From positions 4,278,001 to 4,342,000 of the forward strand of contig NZ_FNRT01000002.1 in NCBI RefSeq assembly GCF_900105585.1: 64,000 nucleotides of DNA, read 5' to 3'. Numbering within the stretch: position 1 is the stretch's first letter; the number at the start of each line of letters is the position of its first letter. Made by a program: the position numbers and the translations under genes. Positions 25,832 to 32,814 of this stretch are shown one piece after another. A model generated the notes under the pieces. It ran no database searches and was not told the DNA's origin. It saw only the letters and a program-made list of their open reading frames with translations. The stretch is from Nocardioides exalbidus (GTDB lineage Bacteria; Actinomycetota; Actinomycetes; Propionibacteriales; Nocardioidaceae).

Positions 25832-26761
25832 ATGGTGCTCTGGATCGGAGCCGGGCTGATCTTCCTGGCGATCGTCACGGTGCTGTCCGTCTTCGGCGTG
25901 GTCAGCAAGGAGCGACGCGGCGTGGCCCGCTCGGTCGCGGCCATCCAGGCGATGGGCCAGTCGTCCCCCGACATGCTCAAGAGCGAGCTCGAGCGGCCCT
26001 TCGCCGAGCGGGTCCTCGGTCCGCTCGGTGACCAGCTCGTCGGCACCGGCCGCAAGCTGGTGCGCGCCGACACCGCCCACAAGCTCGAGTTCCGGCTCAA
26101 CGTCGCCGGCAACCCGCCCGGCTGGGACGCCAACCGCCTCATCGGCCTCAAGGTGCTCGGCCTCGCAGGCTTCGGCGGCATCGCCTTCCTCTACCTCGCC
26201 GGCAGCGAGTGGCCCTTCGTCCGGGTCGTGATCGTCACTGGTCTCGCAGCGGCGTTCGGCTACCTGATGCCCAACATCCTGCTCTACAACGCCGGTCAGA
26301 AGCGCGAGAAGCTGATGCGCAACGCGCTGCCGGACGCGCTCGACCTGCTCACGGTGTCCGTCGAGGCCGGTCTCGGCTTCGACGCCGCCGTCGACCGGGT
26401 GGCGCGCAACACCGACGGCCCCCTGGCCGCGGAGTTCTCCCGCCTGCTCCAGGAGATGAACATCGGCGTCGGTCGCACCGACGCGATGCGTGCGATGGCC
26501 GAGCGCACCTCGCTCGACGACCTCAAGTCGTTCTGCCTCGCCATGGTGCAGGCCGACAGCCTCGGCATCCCGATCGGCCGCGTGCTGCGCATCCAGAGCT
26601 CCGAGATGCGCACCAAGCGTCGCCAGCGCGCCGAGGAGAAGGCCCAGCAGGTGCCGGTCCGGATGATGATCCCGCTGATCCTCTTCATCCTCCCGTGCCT
26701 GTTCCTCGTCATCATGGGCCCGGCGGCCATCCAGATCGCCGACACGTTCTCGAACCAGTGA
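25832..26761 (+). CDS. tadC: Tad platform protein TadC
   Basis: A 309-residue GspF-type inner-membrane protein. The N-terminal helix ('IGAGLIFLAIVTVLSVFGVVS') is followed by two central helices near 110-150, the cytoplasmic GspF segment ('ALPDALDLLTVSVEAGLGFDAAVDRVA' and 'SLGIPIGRVLRIQSSEMR') and a C-terminal helix. With TadB it forms the platform that TadA drives. It starts one base after the TadB gene and is followed after four bases by the sensor kinase gene, so machine and regulators share one transcript. No TadE/TadF pseudopilin or prepilin peptidase gene follows. Confidence 0.93.
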   Translation: MVLWIGAGLIFLAIVTVLSVFGVVSKERRGVARSVAAIQAMGQSSPDMLKSELERPFAERVLGPLGDQLVGTGRKLVRADTAHKLEFRLNVAGNPPGWDANRLIGLKVLGLAGFGGIAFLYLAGSEWPFVRVVIVTGLAAAFGYLMPNILLYNAGQKREKLMRNALPDALDLLTVSVEAGLGFDAAVDRVARNTDGPLAAEFSRLLQEMNIGVGRTDAMRAMAERTSLDDLKSFCLAMVQADSLGIPIGRVLRIQSSEMRTKRRQRAEEKAQQVPVRMMIPLILFILPCLFLVIMGPAAIQIADTFSNQ

Positions 26762-26765
26762 ACCG

Positions 26766-28328
26766 ATGCTGCTGACCGACCGGGGGGACAGGGCGAGGCC
26801 GTCGGGAGGCGTGCTCTACACGTGGCGGGTCACCACCGCCATCCGCGTGTTCGCGCTCGCGCTCGCCGTCGGCATCGTCTTCTCCGAGGGGCACGCCGGC
26901 GTCACGTGGCCGCTCCTGGCGGCGCTCGCGGTGATCGCCGGCGCGGGAGCCGTCCTCGACTGGACCCCCGAGCCCCACCGGACGTCGTGGACGGCCGCGG
27001 CCGAGATGCTGCTGGCCGCCCTCGTGCTCGGCAGCGCCGACGCCTCACCCGGCCTGTACGCCTACCTGGCCGCGCCGCCGGTGCTGACCGGCGTACGGCA
27101 CGGGGTGGTCACCACGATCAACGTGACCGCCGTCGGGGCGCTGGGCGTGCTGGCCGCCGTCGCCGGTGCCGCCGGCGACGACCCGCGGCCGGCCCTGGCC
27201 GCGGCCGGGCCGTGGCTGCTCAGCGGCCTCGGAGCCGGCCTGCTGACCAGCTGGCAGTCCCGCTCCCTGCGTGACCAGGACGCGCGGCGCGCGCCGTACG
27301 AGGCTGCCCACCAGCTCATGGCGCAGCTGCACGGGCTCGCCCGCCGGCGCGAGGTCGGCCTCGACACCGCCCAGGTCGCCGAGGACCTCGGTGCCGACCT
27401 CCGTCGCAAGACCGGCGCCCTCGCCTCGGCCGTCTACTCCGGCCCCACCGTCGACGACGCGGTGCTGCTGTCCGGCTACGGCGACGTGGCGGCGCTGGAG
27501 GAGCAGATCCTCCTGCCCGCCGCCGGCCGCGCTCCCGACACCCGCGTGCTGCCCATCCAGGGCACCGGCGGGGTCCTCGGCCACCTCGTCCTCGGCGGGG
27601 TCCTGCGCTGGAACGACGAGATCGCCGAGACCGCCGCCGCGGTCACCGACGACTTCGCGCTCCGGATGGACACCGCGGTGCTCTTCGACGAGCTGCGCCA
27701 GATGGCCACCTCGGAGGAGCGCAACCGGCTGGCGCGCGAGATGCACGACGGCGTCGCCCAGGAGATCGTGGCCCTCGGCTACGTCGTCGACGAGATCGAG
27801 TCGGTGTCCGACGACCCGCGCGCCCGCGAGCTCGCGGCGTCGTTGCGCGACGAGATCACGCGCGTGGTCGGCGAGCTGCGCTACTCGATCTACGACCTGC
27901 GGCACCAGGTGAGCGACCACCGGCTCTCCGGGGCGCTGGCCGAGTACGTCCGCGACCTGAGCAACGGCACCGACCTGCGCGTCCACCTGACGTTCGAGGA
28001 GTCCGGCCCCGCGCTGTCGGGGCGGACCGAGGCCGAGCTGCTGCGCGTCGCCCAGGAGGCGATCAGCAACGTGCGGCGCCACTCGCGGGCGAAGAACCTG
28101 TGGGTCGGTTTCCTCACCGACGGACACACCATCGACCTCCGGATCGAGGACGACGGGATCGGCCACGCCGGACCGAAGGACCGCCACTGGGGCCTGACCA
28201 CCATGGCCGAGCGGGCGACCGGGATCGGCGCCACCCTCCAGGTCGGCGACCGGCCCGGCGGCGGCACCCGCGTCCACCTGCACTCCGACCACCCCACCCG
28301 CGCCCGAGAGGGGAGCGTTCACCCATGA
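26766..28328 (+). CDS. Tad-locus sensor histidine kinase (NarL partner class)
   Basis: A 520-residue histidine kinase. About five hydrophobic helices fill residues 25-170, a GAF-like part spans ~180-310, then the dimerisation domain 'NRLAREMHDGVAQEIVALGYV' with the phosphorylated His (near 329). The ATPase has 'LLRVAQEAISNVRRHSRAKN' (N box), 'LRIEDDGIGH' and 'HWGLTTMAERATGIGATL' (G box). The ligand is unknown. It lies within the Tad operon, four bases after tadC, and overlaps its response regulator gene, so the pair probably controls pilus genes. Confidence 0.92.
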   Translation: MLLTDRGDRARPSGGVLYTWRVTTAIRVFALALAVGIVFSEGHAGVTWPLLAALAVIAGAGAVLDWTPEPHRTSWTAAAEMLLAALVLGSADASPGLYAYLAAPPVLTGVRHGVVTTINVTAVGALGVLAAVAGAAGDDPRPALAAAGPWLLSGLGAGLLTSWQSRSLRDQDARRAPYEAAHQLMAQLHGLARRREVGLDTAQVAEDLGADLRRKTGALASAVYSGPTVDDAVLLSGYGDVAALEEQILLPAAGRAPDTRVLPIQGTGGVLGHLVLGGVLRWNDEIAETAAAVTDDFALRMDTAVLFDELRQMATSEERNRLAREMHDGVAQEIVALGYVVDEIESVSDDPRARELAASLRDEITRVVGELRYSIYDLRHQVSDHRLSGALAEYVRDLSNGTDLRVHLTFEESGPALSGRTEAELLRVAQEAISNVRRHSRAKNLWVGFLTDGHTIDLRIEDDGIGHAGPKDRHWGLTTMAERATGIGATLQVGDRPGGGTRVHLHSDHPTRAREGSVHP

Positions 28329-28954
28329 GCACCACCGTCATGCTGGTCGACGACCACGAGCTGATCCGGCAGGGTCTGGCCCGCGCCTTCGAGCGGGACG
28401 ACGACATGCACGTCGTCGGCCAGGCCGGGAGCGTCAACGAGGGCCTGCGGGTCTTCCAGGACCTCAAGCCGGAAGTGGTCGTCACCGACCTGCAGCTGCC
28501 CGACGGGCACGGCCTCGAGATCGTGCGGGCCATCCGCGAGAGCAACGACTCCGTCGGCCTGGTCGTGCTCACCATGCACGCCGGCGACGAGCAGATCTTC
28601 GCCGCCATGGAGGCCGGCGCGTCGGCGTTCGTGGGCAAGGACAGCAAGTCGTCCGAGGTCGTGAGCGCCGCCAAGCACGCCGCCGTGGCACCTCGCACCT
28701 TCCTGTGCGCGGGGCTCAGCGCCGCGATGATGCGCCGCGCCACGGCACCCGCGGCACCACGGCTGTCGGCGCGCGAGGAGGAGGTGCTCGTGCTGCTCGC
28801 CGAGGGCCTGGGCACCAGCGACATCGCCGGCCGGCTCTACCTCAGCGAGTCGACCGCCAAGACGCACATCACGCACATCTACCAGAAGCTGGGCGCCGCG
28901 AACCGTGCGCAGGCGCTGGTCACGGCCATGCGGATGGGCCTGCTCGACGGCTGA
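28325..28954 (+). CDS. Tad-locus NarL/LuxR-family response regulator
   Basis: A 209-residue regulator. Receiver: acidic pair in 'MLVDDHELIRQGLARAF', phosphoacceptor Asp in 'VVVTDLQLPDGHG' (near residue 54), Thr in 'VVLTMHAG', Lys in 'AFVGKDSKS'. C-terminal LuxR helix-turn-helix 'LSAREEEVLVLLAEGLGTSDIA' and 'LSESTAKTHITHIYQKLG'. It overlaps the kinase gene (ATGA) and precedes the flp genes. The inverted repeats at 20281 and 29057 flank the region it would have to control and have the size expected for a dimeric LuxR-type protein; this link is inference. Confidence 0.93.
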   Translation: MSTTVMLVDDHELIRQGLARAFERDDDMHVVGQAGSVNEGLRVFQDLKPEVVVTDLQLPDGHGLEIVRAIRESNDSVGLVVLTMHAGDEQIFAAMEAGASAFVGKDSKSSEVVSAAKHAAVAPRTFLCAGLSAAMMRRATAPAAPRLSAREEEVLVLLAEGLGTSDIAGRLYLSESTAKTHITHIYQKLGAANRAQALVTAMRMGLLDG

Positions 28955-28968
28955 TCGGAGGGCCTGTC

Positions 28969-28987
28969 GCGACCCCGTTCGGGGCGC
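28969..28987 (+). terminator. weak hairpin after the Tad operon
   Basis: GCG-a-CCCC-GTTC-GGGG-CGC hairpin 15 bases after the regulator stop, without a T tract. It may end or attenuate the operon before the pilin promoter. Confidence 0.35.
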
Positions 28988-29056
28988 CTGTGGCCCCCTC
29001 GTCGGACCGGTCGGCGAAGGCGGATCATGCGGGTCGCTGGGCGGGTGGTCGGAAGA

Positions 29057-29075
29057 TAGTCACATCGGACTACCC
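29057..29075 (+). promoter_or_regulatory. candidate operator upstream of flp1
   Basis: TAGTC-ACATCG-GACTA-CCC, a perfect 5-bp inverted repeat with six-base spacer, 132 bases before the first pilin gene. It matches the site at 20281 in 16 of 19 positions. Between it and the gene lies an AT-richer 'gagtattcc' that could be part of a promoter, then an AAGGGGAAC ribosome binding site. Confidence 0.62.
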
Positions 29076-29188
29076 ACTCAGAGCCGAACACCTGATCCGC
29101 CCGGAGCGCGGAACGAGCAGAGTATTCCTCGACGGGTCCTCGTGGGCTCGGGACCTGCACCGCGACTTACACACACAAGGGGAACACA

Positions 29189-29380
29189 ATGATCGAGAAG
29201 CTCCAGTTCATGACCATCATGCTCGTCAACGAGATGAAGGCCAAGCGCGACGAGCGCGGCGCCACCGCCGTCGAGTACGGCCTCATGGTCGCCCTCATCG
29301 CCATCGTCATCATCGGCGCCGTCACCCTCCTCGGTGGCAACCTCGGCTCGCTCTTCAGCTCGATCTCCACCAAGGTCTGA
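29189..29380 (+). CDS. flp: Flp-type pilin 1
   Basis: A 63-residue class III prepilin. A positively charged leader ('KAKRDERG') is followed by the processing site G|ATAVEYG with Glu at +5, then the hydrophobic helix 'LMVALIAIVIIGAVTLLGG' and a short 'SLFSSISTKV' end. After cleavage by a prepilin peptidase (gene not in this window) it would polymerise into Flp pili through the Tad machine encoded upstream. The ribosome binding site AAGGGGAA is strong, as expected for an abundant protein. It differs from flp3 at eight of 63 positions. Confidence 0.95.
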   Translation: MIEKLQFMTIMLVNEMKAKRDERGATAVEYGLMVALIAIVIIGAVTLLGGNLGSLFSSISTKV

Positions 29381-29403
29381 TCCAGACCGCCGCGATCCCA
29401 GGG

Positions 29404-29432
29404 GCCGGCGTCGTGGTCTCCACGACGCCGGC
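29404..29432 (+). terminator. perfect 13-bp hairpin between flp1 and flp2
   Basis: GCCGGCGTCGTGG-TCT-CCACGACGCCGGC, 24 bases after the flp1 stop, followed by 'tcttcg' with no real T run. It could stop part of the transcripts or protect the flp1 message from 3' decay, raising flp1 over the later pilins. Confidence 0.65.
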
Positions 29433-29472
29433 TCTTCGCATTCACGGACATCTCCTGGGGAAGGACCCACTG

Positions 29473-29652
29473 ATGCTGCTCCTCTACAAGCTCCTCGCTC
29501 CCCGCGAGGACCGCGACGAGCGCGGTGCGACCGCCGTCGAGTACGGCCTGATGGTCGCGATGATCGCCATCGTGATCGTCGGGGGCGTCTCGTTCTTCGG
29601 CAAGTCCATCGTCAACCTGTACTCGATCCCGTCGGGCGTCTTCAAGCCCTGA
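29473..29652 (+). CDS. flp: divergent Flp-type pilin 2
   Basis: A 59-residue prepilin with the same cleavage motif (DERG|ATAVEYGLMVA) but a different leader ('MLLLYKLLAPRED') and C-terminus ('GGVSFFGKSIVNLYSIPSGVFKP', including aromatic residues missing in the other two). It is therefore likely a minor or specialised pilin, for example a tip or initiating subunit; this is inference. ATG 29473 has GGGGAAGGA ahead. It lies 92 bases after flp1 and 61 before flp3. Confidence 0.92.
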   Translation: MLLLYKLLAPREDRDERGATAVEYGLMVAMIAIVIVGGVSFFGKSIVNLYSIPSGVFKP

Positions 29653-29713
29653 CCGGCTCGGCACCGCCGCACTCGACACGAGTGCCACGACCAGCACGAA
29701 CGAGGGGAACCCC

Positions 29714-29905
29714 ATGCTCGGGAAGCTTCAGCTCATGACCATCATGCTGGTCAACGACATGAGGGCCAGACGCGACGAGCGCGGCGCCACCGCCGTCGAG
29801 TACGGCCTGATGGTCGCGCTCATCGCCATCGTCATCATCGGCGCGGTCACCCTCCTCGGTGGCAACCTGAAGAGCCTCTTCAGCTCGGCCTCCACCAAGG
29901 TGTGA
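29714..29905 (+). CDS. flp: Flp-type pilin 3
   Basis: A 63-residue prepilin, 55 of 63 residues identical to flp1, with long stretches of identical DNA across the cleavage site and hydrophobic helix. Differences concentrate in the leader and at 'NLKSLFSSASTKV'. It probably arose by recent duplication or is kept alike by gene conversion. GAGGGGAAC serves as ribosome binding site. A strong hairpin follows the stop. Confidence 0.95.
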   Translation: MLGKLQLMTIMLVNDMRARRDERGATAVEYGLMVALIAIVIIGAVTLLGGNLKSLFSSASTKV

Positions 29906-29908
29906 GAC

Positions 29909-29942
29909 CCCGGGCGACCGCACCAGGTGCGGGTCGCCCGGG
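29909..29942 (+). terminator. terminator hairpin after flp3
   Basis: CCCGGGCGACC pairs with GGTCGCCCGGG around an inner GCAC-CAG-GTGC stem, with a single bulged G. No T tract. It separates the flp genes from the convergent metallopeptidase gene. Confidence 0.7.
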
Positions 29943-29981
29943 CTCCGCCCACCGGGCCCGCCGCTCCCCGGAGCAGGCGCC

Positions 29982-31238
29982 TCAGCCCGCCAGGCCCCGG
30001 AGCCGGTCCCGCCACAGCGCGGTCAGCTCGCCGGTGGGCAGCCCGGCTCGTGCGAGCACCCGCTCCAGCGGCTGGCCCTCGGCAGCCTCGCCGTAGACGC
30101 TGACGAGGCCCTGCTCCCCGAGCCGGTCGGCCACGACCCGGCACGCGAGCCAGGCCTCCTCGTAGCTCGCCTGCAGCCCTGCCGCCCGCGTGTCGAAGTC
30201 CGCGGAGCGCGGCAGGCCTCGCGGCACCCCGTCGCGGCGCACGGCAGCGATCGCCCGCCCCAGCGTCGTCCGGTCGGGCAGGCCGGTGTCGCGCAGCGCG
30301 ACGTAGTCGGCGAAGCCCTCGAGCAGCCACGGCTCGAGCGGCGTGCGGGCCGCGTCGGTCGCGAGGTGGGTGAGCTCGTGGCTCATCACCACCTGCGCGC
30401 CCGCGCGCCGCAGGCCGTCGGTGACATCGGGGTTCACGAAGACGTGGACCGGCGCGTCGGGGCCCGTCCCCTGCCCGGCGGTCGCGGTGACACCGGCGAT
30501 GGCGGCGTACGTCCCCGGGCTCGCGCCGAGCGCCTCGTCGAGGTCGGCTCCGCCGGCCGGCACCTCGACCACGACCGGTCCCCGCCACTCGGGCAGGACC
30601 CGTCGTACGACGTCGACCCCGCGCCGGGTGCGGGACAGGACGGCCCGCGCCTCCGCTCCCCCGCCGTCGACCATGACCAGCACGTCCGGCGCCCGGGCCA
30701 CCGAGAGGCGGCCCCGCAACCACAGCGGCATCCGGGTGCCTGCTGCGGCAACCGTGCCGAAGGATGCGATGCCCAGCCCGTCGCCCACGGGCGCGAAGGT
30801 CGCCACCACGTCCGCCGACGACGGTGCCTCGTCGAGGCCGCCGAGCTGCCAGGTGAGCTCCACGACCCCCGACCAGCGTCCGTCTGCGGCCACGGTGCCG
30901 ACCTGGTCGACGTAGCGGGCCGTGACGGCCTCGAGGTCGAGCGCCTCGGCGTTCGACGCGATCCCGGCGAGGTCGGCCGTGGCCGACGCGTCGTCCGGGG
31001 GTGCCAGCGCGGTCAGCGCGGCGCCGTCGCGCTCCTCGACGGCGGTGACGAACGACGCGAGCGCGGTGGCGGCTGCCGCGGGACTCGCCCGGGGTGCGTC
31101 CACGGGGCCGGTGTCGGCCTCGTGGCGTCCTCCCCGTCCCAAGAGGGCGACGCCGAGCGCCACGACCAGGCACAGCGAAAGGCCGGCCGCCCACAGGAGT
31201 GGACGGCCGGCCTTCGAGGACTGCTGGTCATCAGCCAG
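29982..31238 (-). CDS. membrane-anchored MA-like zinc metallopeptidase, apparent CTG start
   Basis: A ~418-residue protein with one N-terminal helix ('LLWAAGLSLCLVVALGVALLG') and a gluzincin-type peptidase domain. The zinc motif HEXXH reads 'VMSHELTHLATD' with a downstream Glu in 'PWLLEGFADYVALRD', the layout of the peptidase MA family. The active domain would face outside. The only standard start in frame (GTG 31163) lies inside the helix and would remove its first half. CTG 31238, overlapping the NlpC/P60 stop by eight bases, gives a normal N-terminus (MADDQQSSKAGRPLLW). The ATG at 31231 is in the wrong frame. Substrate unknown; it follows a cell-wall hydrolase gene. Confidence 0.8.
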   Translation of the reverse strand: MADDQQSSKAGRPLLWAAGLSLCLVVALGVALLGRGGRHEADTGPVDAPRASPAAAATALASFVTAVEERDGAALTALAPPDDASATADLAGIASNAEALDLEAVTARYVDQVGTVAADGRWSGVVELTWQLGGLDEAPSSADVVATFAPVGDGLGIASFGTVAAAGTRMPLWLRGRLSVARAPDVLVMVDGGGAEARAVLSRTRRGVDVVRRVLPEWRGPVVVEVPAGGADLDEALGASPGTYAAIAGVTATAGQGTGPDAPVHVFVNPDVTDGLRRAGAQVVMSHELTHLATDAARTPLEPWLLEGFADYVALRDTGLPDRTTLGRAIAAVRRDGVPRGLPRSADFDTRAAGLQASYEEAWLACRVVADRLGEQGLVSVYGEAAEGQPLERVLARAGLPTGELTALWRDRLRGLAG

Positions 31239-32220
31239 GACGGACCGCGCCGACGTAGGGCATCGAGTAGAGGCCCGAGACGGTGACGCCGGTGCCGGGG
31301 TTGGCGGCGTGGACGATCATGCCGTTGCCGATGTACATGCCGACGTGGCTGATCGGGCTGTAGTAGAACACCAGGTCGCCCGGCTGCAGGTCGCTCGCGG
31401 CCACGTGCGGGCCGGAGCCGTACTGGGCGCTCGAGGAGTGCGGCAGGGACACGCCGGCCTGGGCCCAGGCGCGCATGGTCAGGCCGCTGCAGTCGAAGGC
31501 GTTCTCGCCGGCAGCGCCGTAGACGTAGGCGTCGCCAACCTGCGCCATGGCGTAGGCGATCGCAGCCGCCGCGCGGCCGGAGGCCGGGACGTCGCTGGGC
31601 ATGCGGACGTTGCTGCCGCGGGAGGCCAGGACGCGCTCGCGCTCCTCGGCCTCGAGGTCGGCGAGCAGGTCCTTGGCCTCGGCGAGCTTGTCGTCGACCG
31701 TCTGCTTCTCGGTGCTCAGCTCGTCGGTGAGCTCGGCGATCTCCTTCTCGCGGGCGTCGGTGGCCTCGCGACGGATCTCGAGCGCGTCGAGCTCGGTGTC
31801 GTAGCTGGTGAGGAGGGAGGACTGGAGGTCGTTGAAGGACGACATCGTCGACAGCGAGTCGAGGAAGGCCCCGGGGTCCTCCGAGACCACGATCTGGCCG
31901 ACGGTCGAGATGCCCTCGCCCTCGAGCTGGCGCACGACGGCGTCGGAGACCTGGTCACGGACCGCGTCGAGGCGCTCGTCCTGACGGCTCTGGTCGGCCT
32001 CGAGGCCGGACAGGTCGCTGCGGAGGTCGGCGAGGTCGAGCTTCGCGTCGTGCAACCGCTCCTGCGCGGCCTCGGCCTCGTGGTAGAGGGTGTCGACGCG
32101 GACCTTGACGTCCTTGATGCTGGGGTCGGCCTGCGCAGGAGTCGCGGGCACGAAGGCGATGGCAGCGATGGCGGTGAGACCGAGCACGGTCGCACCAGCT
32201 CGCTTGCGGGTGTGAGCCAC
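31231..32220 (-). CDS. secreted NlpC/P60 (C40) peptidoglycan hydrolase with coiled coil
   Basis: A 329-residue secreted endopeptidase. A signal peptide ('ATVLGLTAIAAIAFVPATPAQA') is followed by a long two-part coiled coil (residues ~35-205) and a C-terminal NlpC/P60 domain. The catalytic Cys lies in 'NAFDCSGLTMRAWAQAG', the His in 'ISHVGMYIGNG' and the third polar residue is His in 'MIVHAANPG'. It cuts stem peptides of peptidoglycan; the coiled coil probably holds it inactive or docks it, as in RipC-like proteins. GTG 32220 is the start because a c-di-AMP riboswitch fills the region upstream. It equals Rv2190c in context. Confidence 0.93.
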   Translation of the reverse strand: MAHTRKRAGATVLGLTAIAAIAFVPATPAQADPSIKDVKVRVDTLYHEAEAAQERLHDAKLDLADLRSDLSGLEADQSRQDERLDAVRDQVSDAVVRQLEGEGISTVGQIVVSEDPGAFLDSLSTMSSFNDLQSSLLTSYDTELDALEIRREATDAREKEIAELTDELSTEKQTVDDKLAEAKDLLADLEAEERERVLASRGSNVRMPSDVPASGRAAAAIAYAMAQVGDAYVYGAAGENAFDCSGLTMRAWAQAGVSLPHSSSAQYGSGPHVAASDLQPGDLVFYYSPISHVGMYIGNGMIVHAANPGTGVTVSGLYSMPYVGAVRPG

Positions 32221-32240
32221 GGAGCGGGGGTTCTCCCTCA

Positions 32241-32414
32241 GGTGTCGTACGCCTACCAGGTGAGCTGACGGGTTCGGCACGACGTGTCCTACCCCTGCTC
32301 CACGCACCGCTCGCGCGATGCGCCTCGCAGGGGATTCACCCCAGGGGGAAGTGTGGTTCCCCGGCTCGTGGACCACAGTGGTGCGGGGGTTGTGGGCCAC
32401 GACTCGGCGCGACC
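32241..32414 (-). ncRNA. c-di-AMP riboswitch (ydaO/yuaA leader)
   Basis: Read on the minus strand, the leader of the NlpC/P60 gene contains the ydaO signature blocks in order: GGGGAACC, GGGGTGAATCC, GGGTAGGACACG and CCGAACCCGTCAGCTCACC followed by GTAGGCGT. The terminal P1 helix can form between GGTCGCGCC (32414-32406) and GGCGtaCGACaCC (32253-32241). A GTGG...CCAC helix stands between the first P1 strand and GGGGAACC. Just downstream, GGAG pairs with CTCC around the ribosome binding site. High c-di-AMP is known to turn such genes off, linking cell-wall hydrolase production to osmotic and envelope state. Confidence 0.95.
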
Positions 32415-32457
32415 TCCGCGCGGGCCGGGTGACCCACTTCCACGGAAGCCAGCCCAC

Positions 32458-32487
32458 AGACTAGACGGCCCGTCGAAGCCCCGCCAA
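32458..32487 (-). promoter_or_regulatory. promoter of the riboswitch-NlpC/P60 unit
   Basis: TTGGCG (32487-32482), 18-base spacer, TAGTCT (32463-32458) on the minus strand, placing the transcript start about 35-40 bases before the riboswitch P1 helix. Confidence 0.55.
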
Positions 32488-32549
32488 TCTTCGCGACAAC
32501 TCGTGGGACTTTGTTATCGGCAAGATCTCGGCAAGACGTCCGTCCGCGG

Positions 32550-32756
32550 TCACGCCGACTCGATCACCGGGCCCGCGACGGGCTCGACCAGCCTCAGCGG
32601 CGGGACCAGCCCTCCCGAGGCCAGCGCGTCGAGCGCCGCCATCTCGTCGTCGTCGATCATGAGCTCCGGTGGCGGTCCGAGGAGCACCGTCACCACGCAG
32701 TCGTGGCAGTGCAGGCCGCGCACCACGCAGGTGTCGCAGTCGATCCGTGTCGTCAT
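32550..32756 (-). CDS. small CxxC-motif protein conserved in actinobacteria
   Basis: A 68-residue protein. The N-terminal 30 residues have four cysteines as 'DCDTCVVRGLHCHDCVV', two of them in CXXC arrangement, which could bind zinc or an iron-sulfur centre. The rest is acidic and helical ('DDDEMAALDALASGGLVPPL'). Similar short proteins are common in actinobacteria and have no assigned role. ATG 32756 is chosen over a start 30 bases upstream because the conserved motif follows it directly. It lies between a membrane-protein gene and the riboswitch promoter. Confidence 0.75.
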   Translation of the reverse strand: MTTRIDCDTCVVRGLHCHDCVVTVLLGPPPELMIDDDEMAALDALASGGLVPPLRLVEPVAGPVIESA

Positions 32757-32814
32757 GTCCCGAACGGTGACAGGACCCACCGACAACGGCCCCGGACCCG
32801 GGGTGCGCGGCCCC

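Noticed and set aside
31013..31231. A 72-residue gene starting at the TGATG overlap after the NlpC/P60 gene.
   Set aside because: Its product is Arg/Pro/Ser-rich without a domain, and the other frame encodes the helix and peptidase of the MA-like protein over the same bases.
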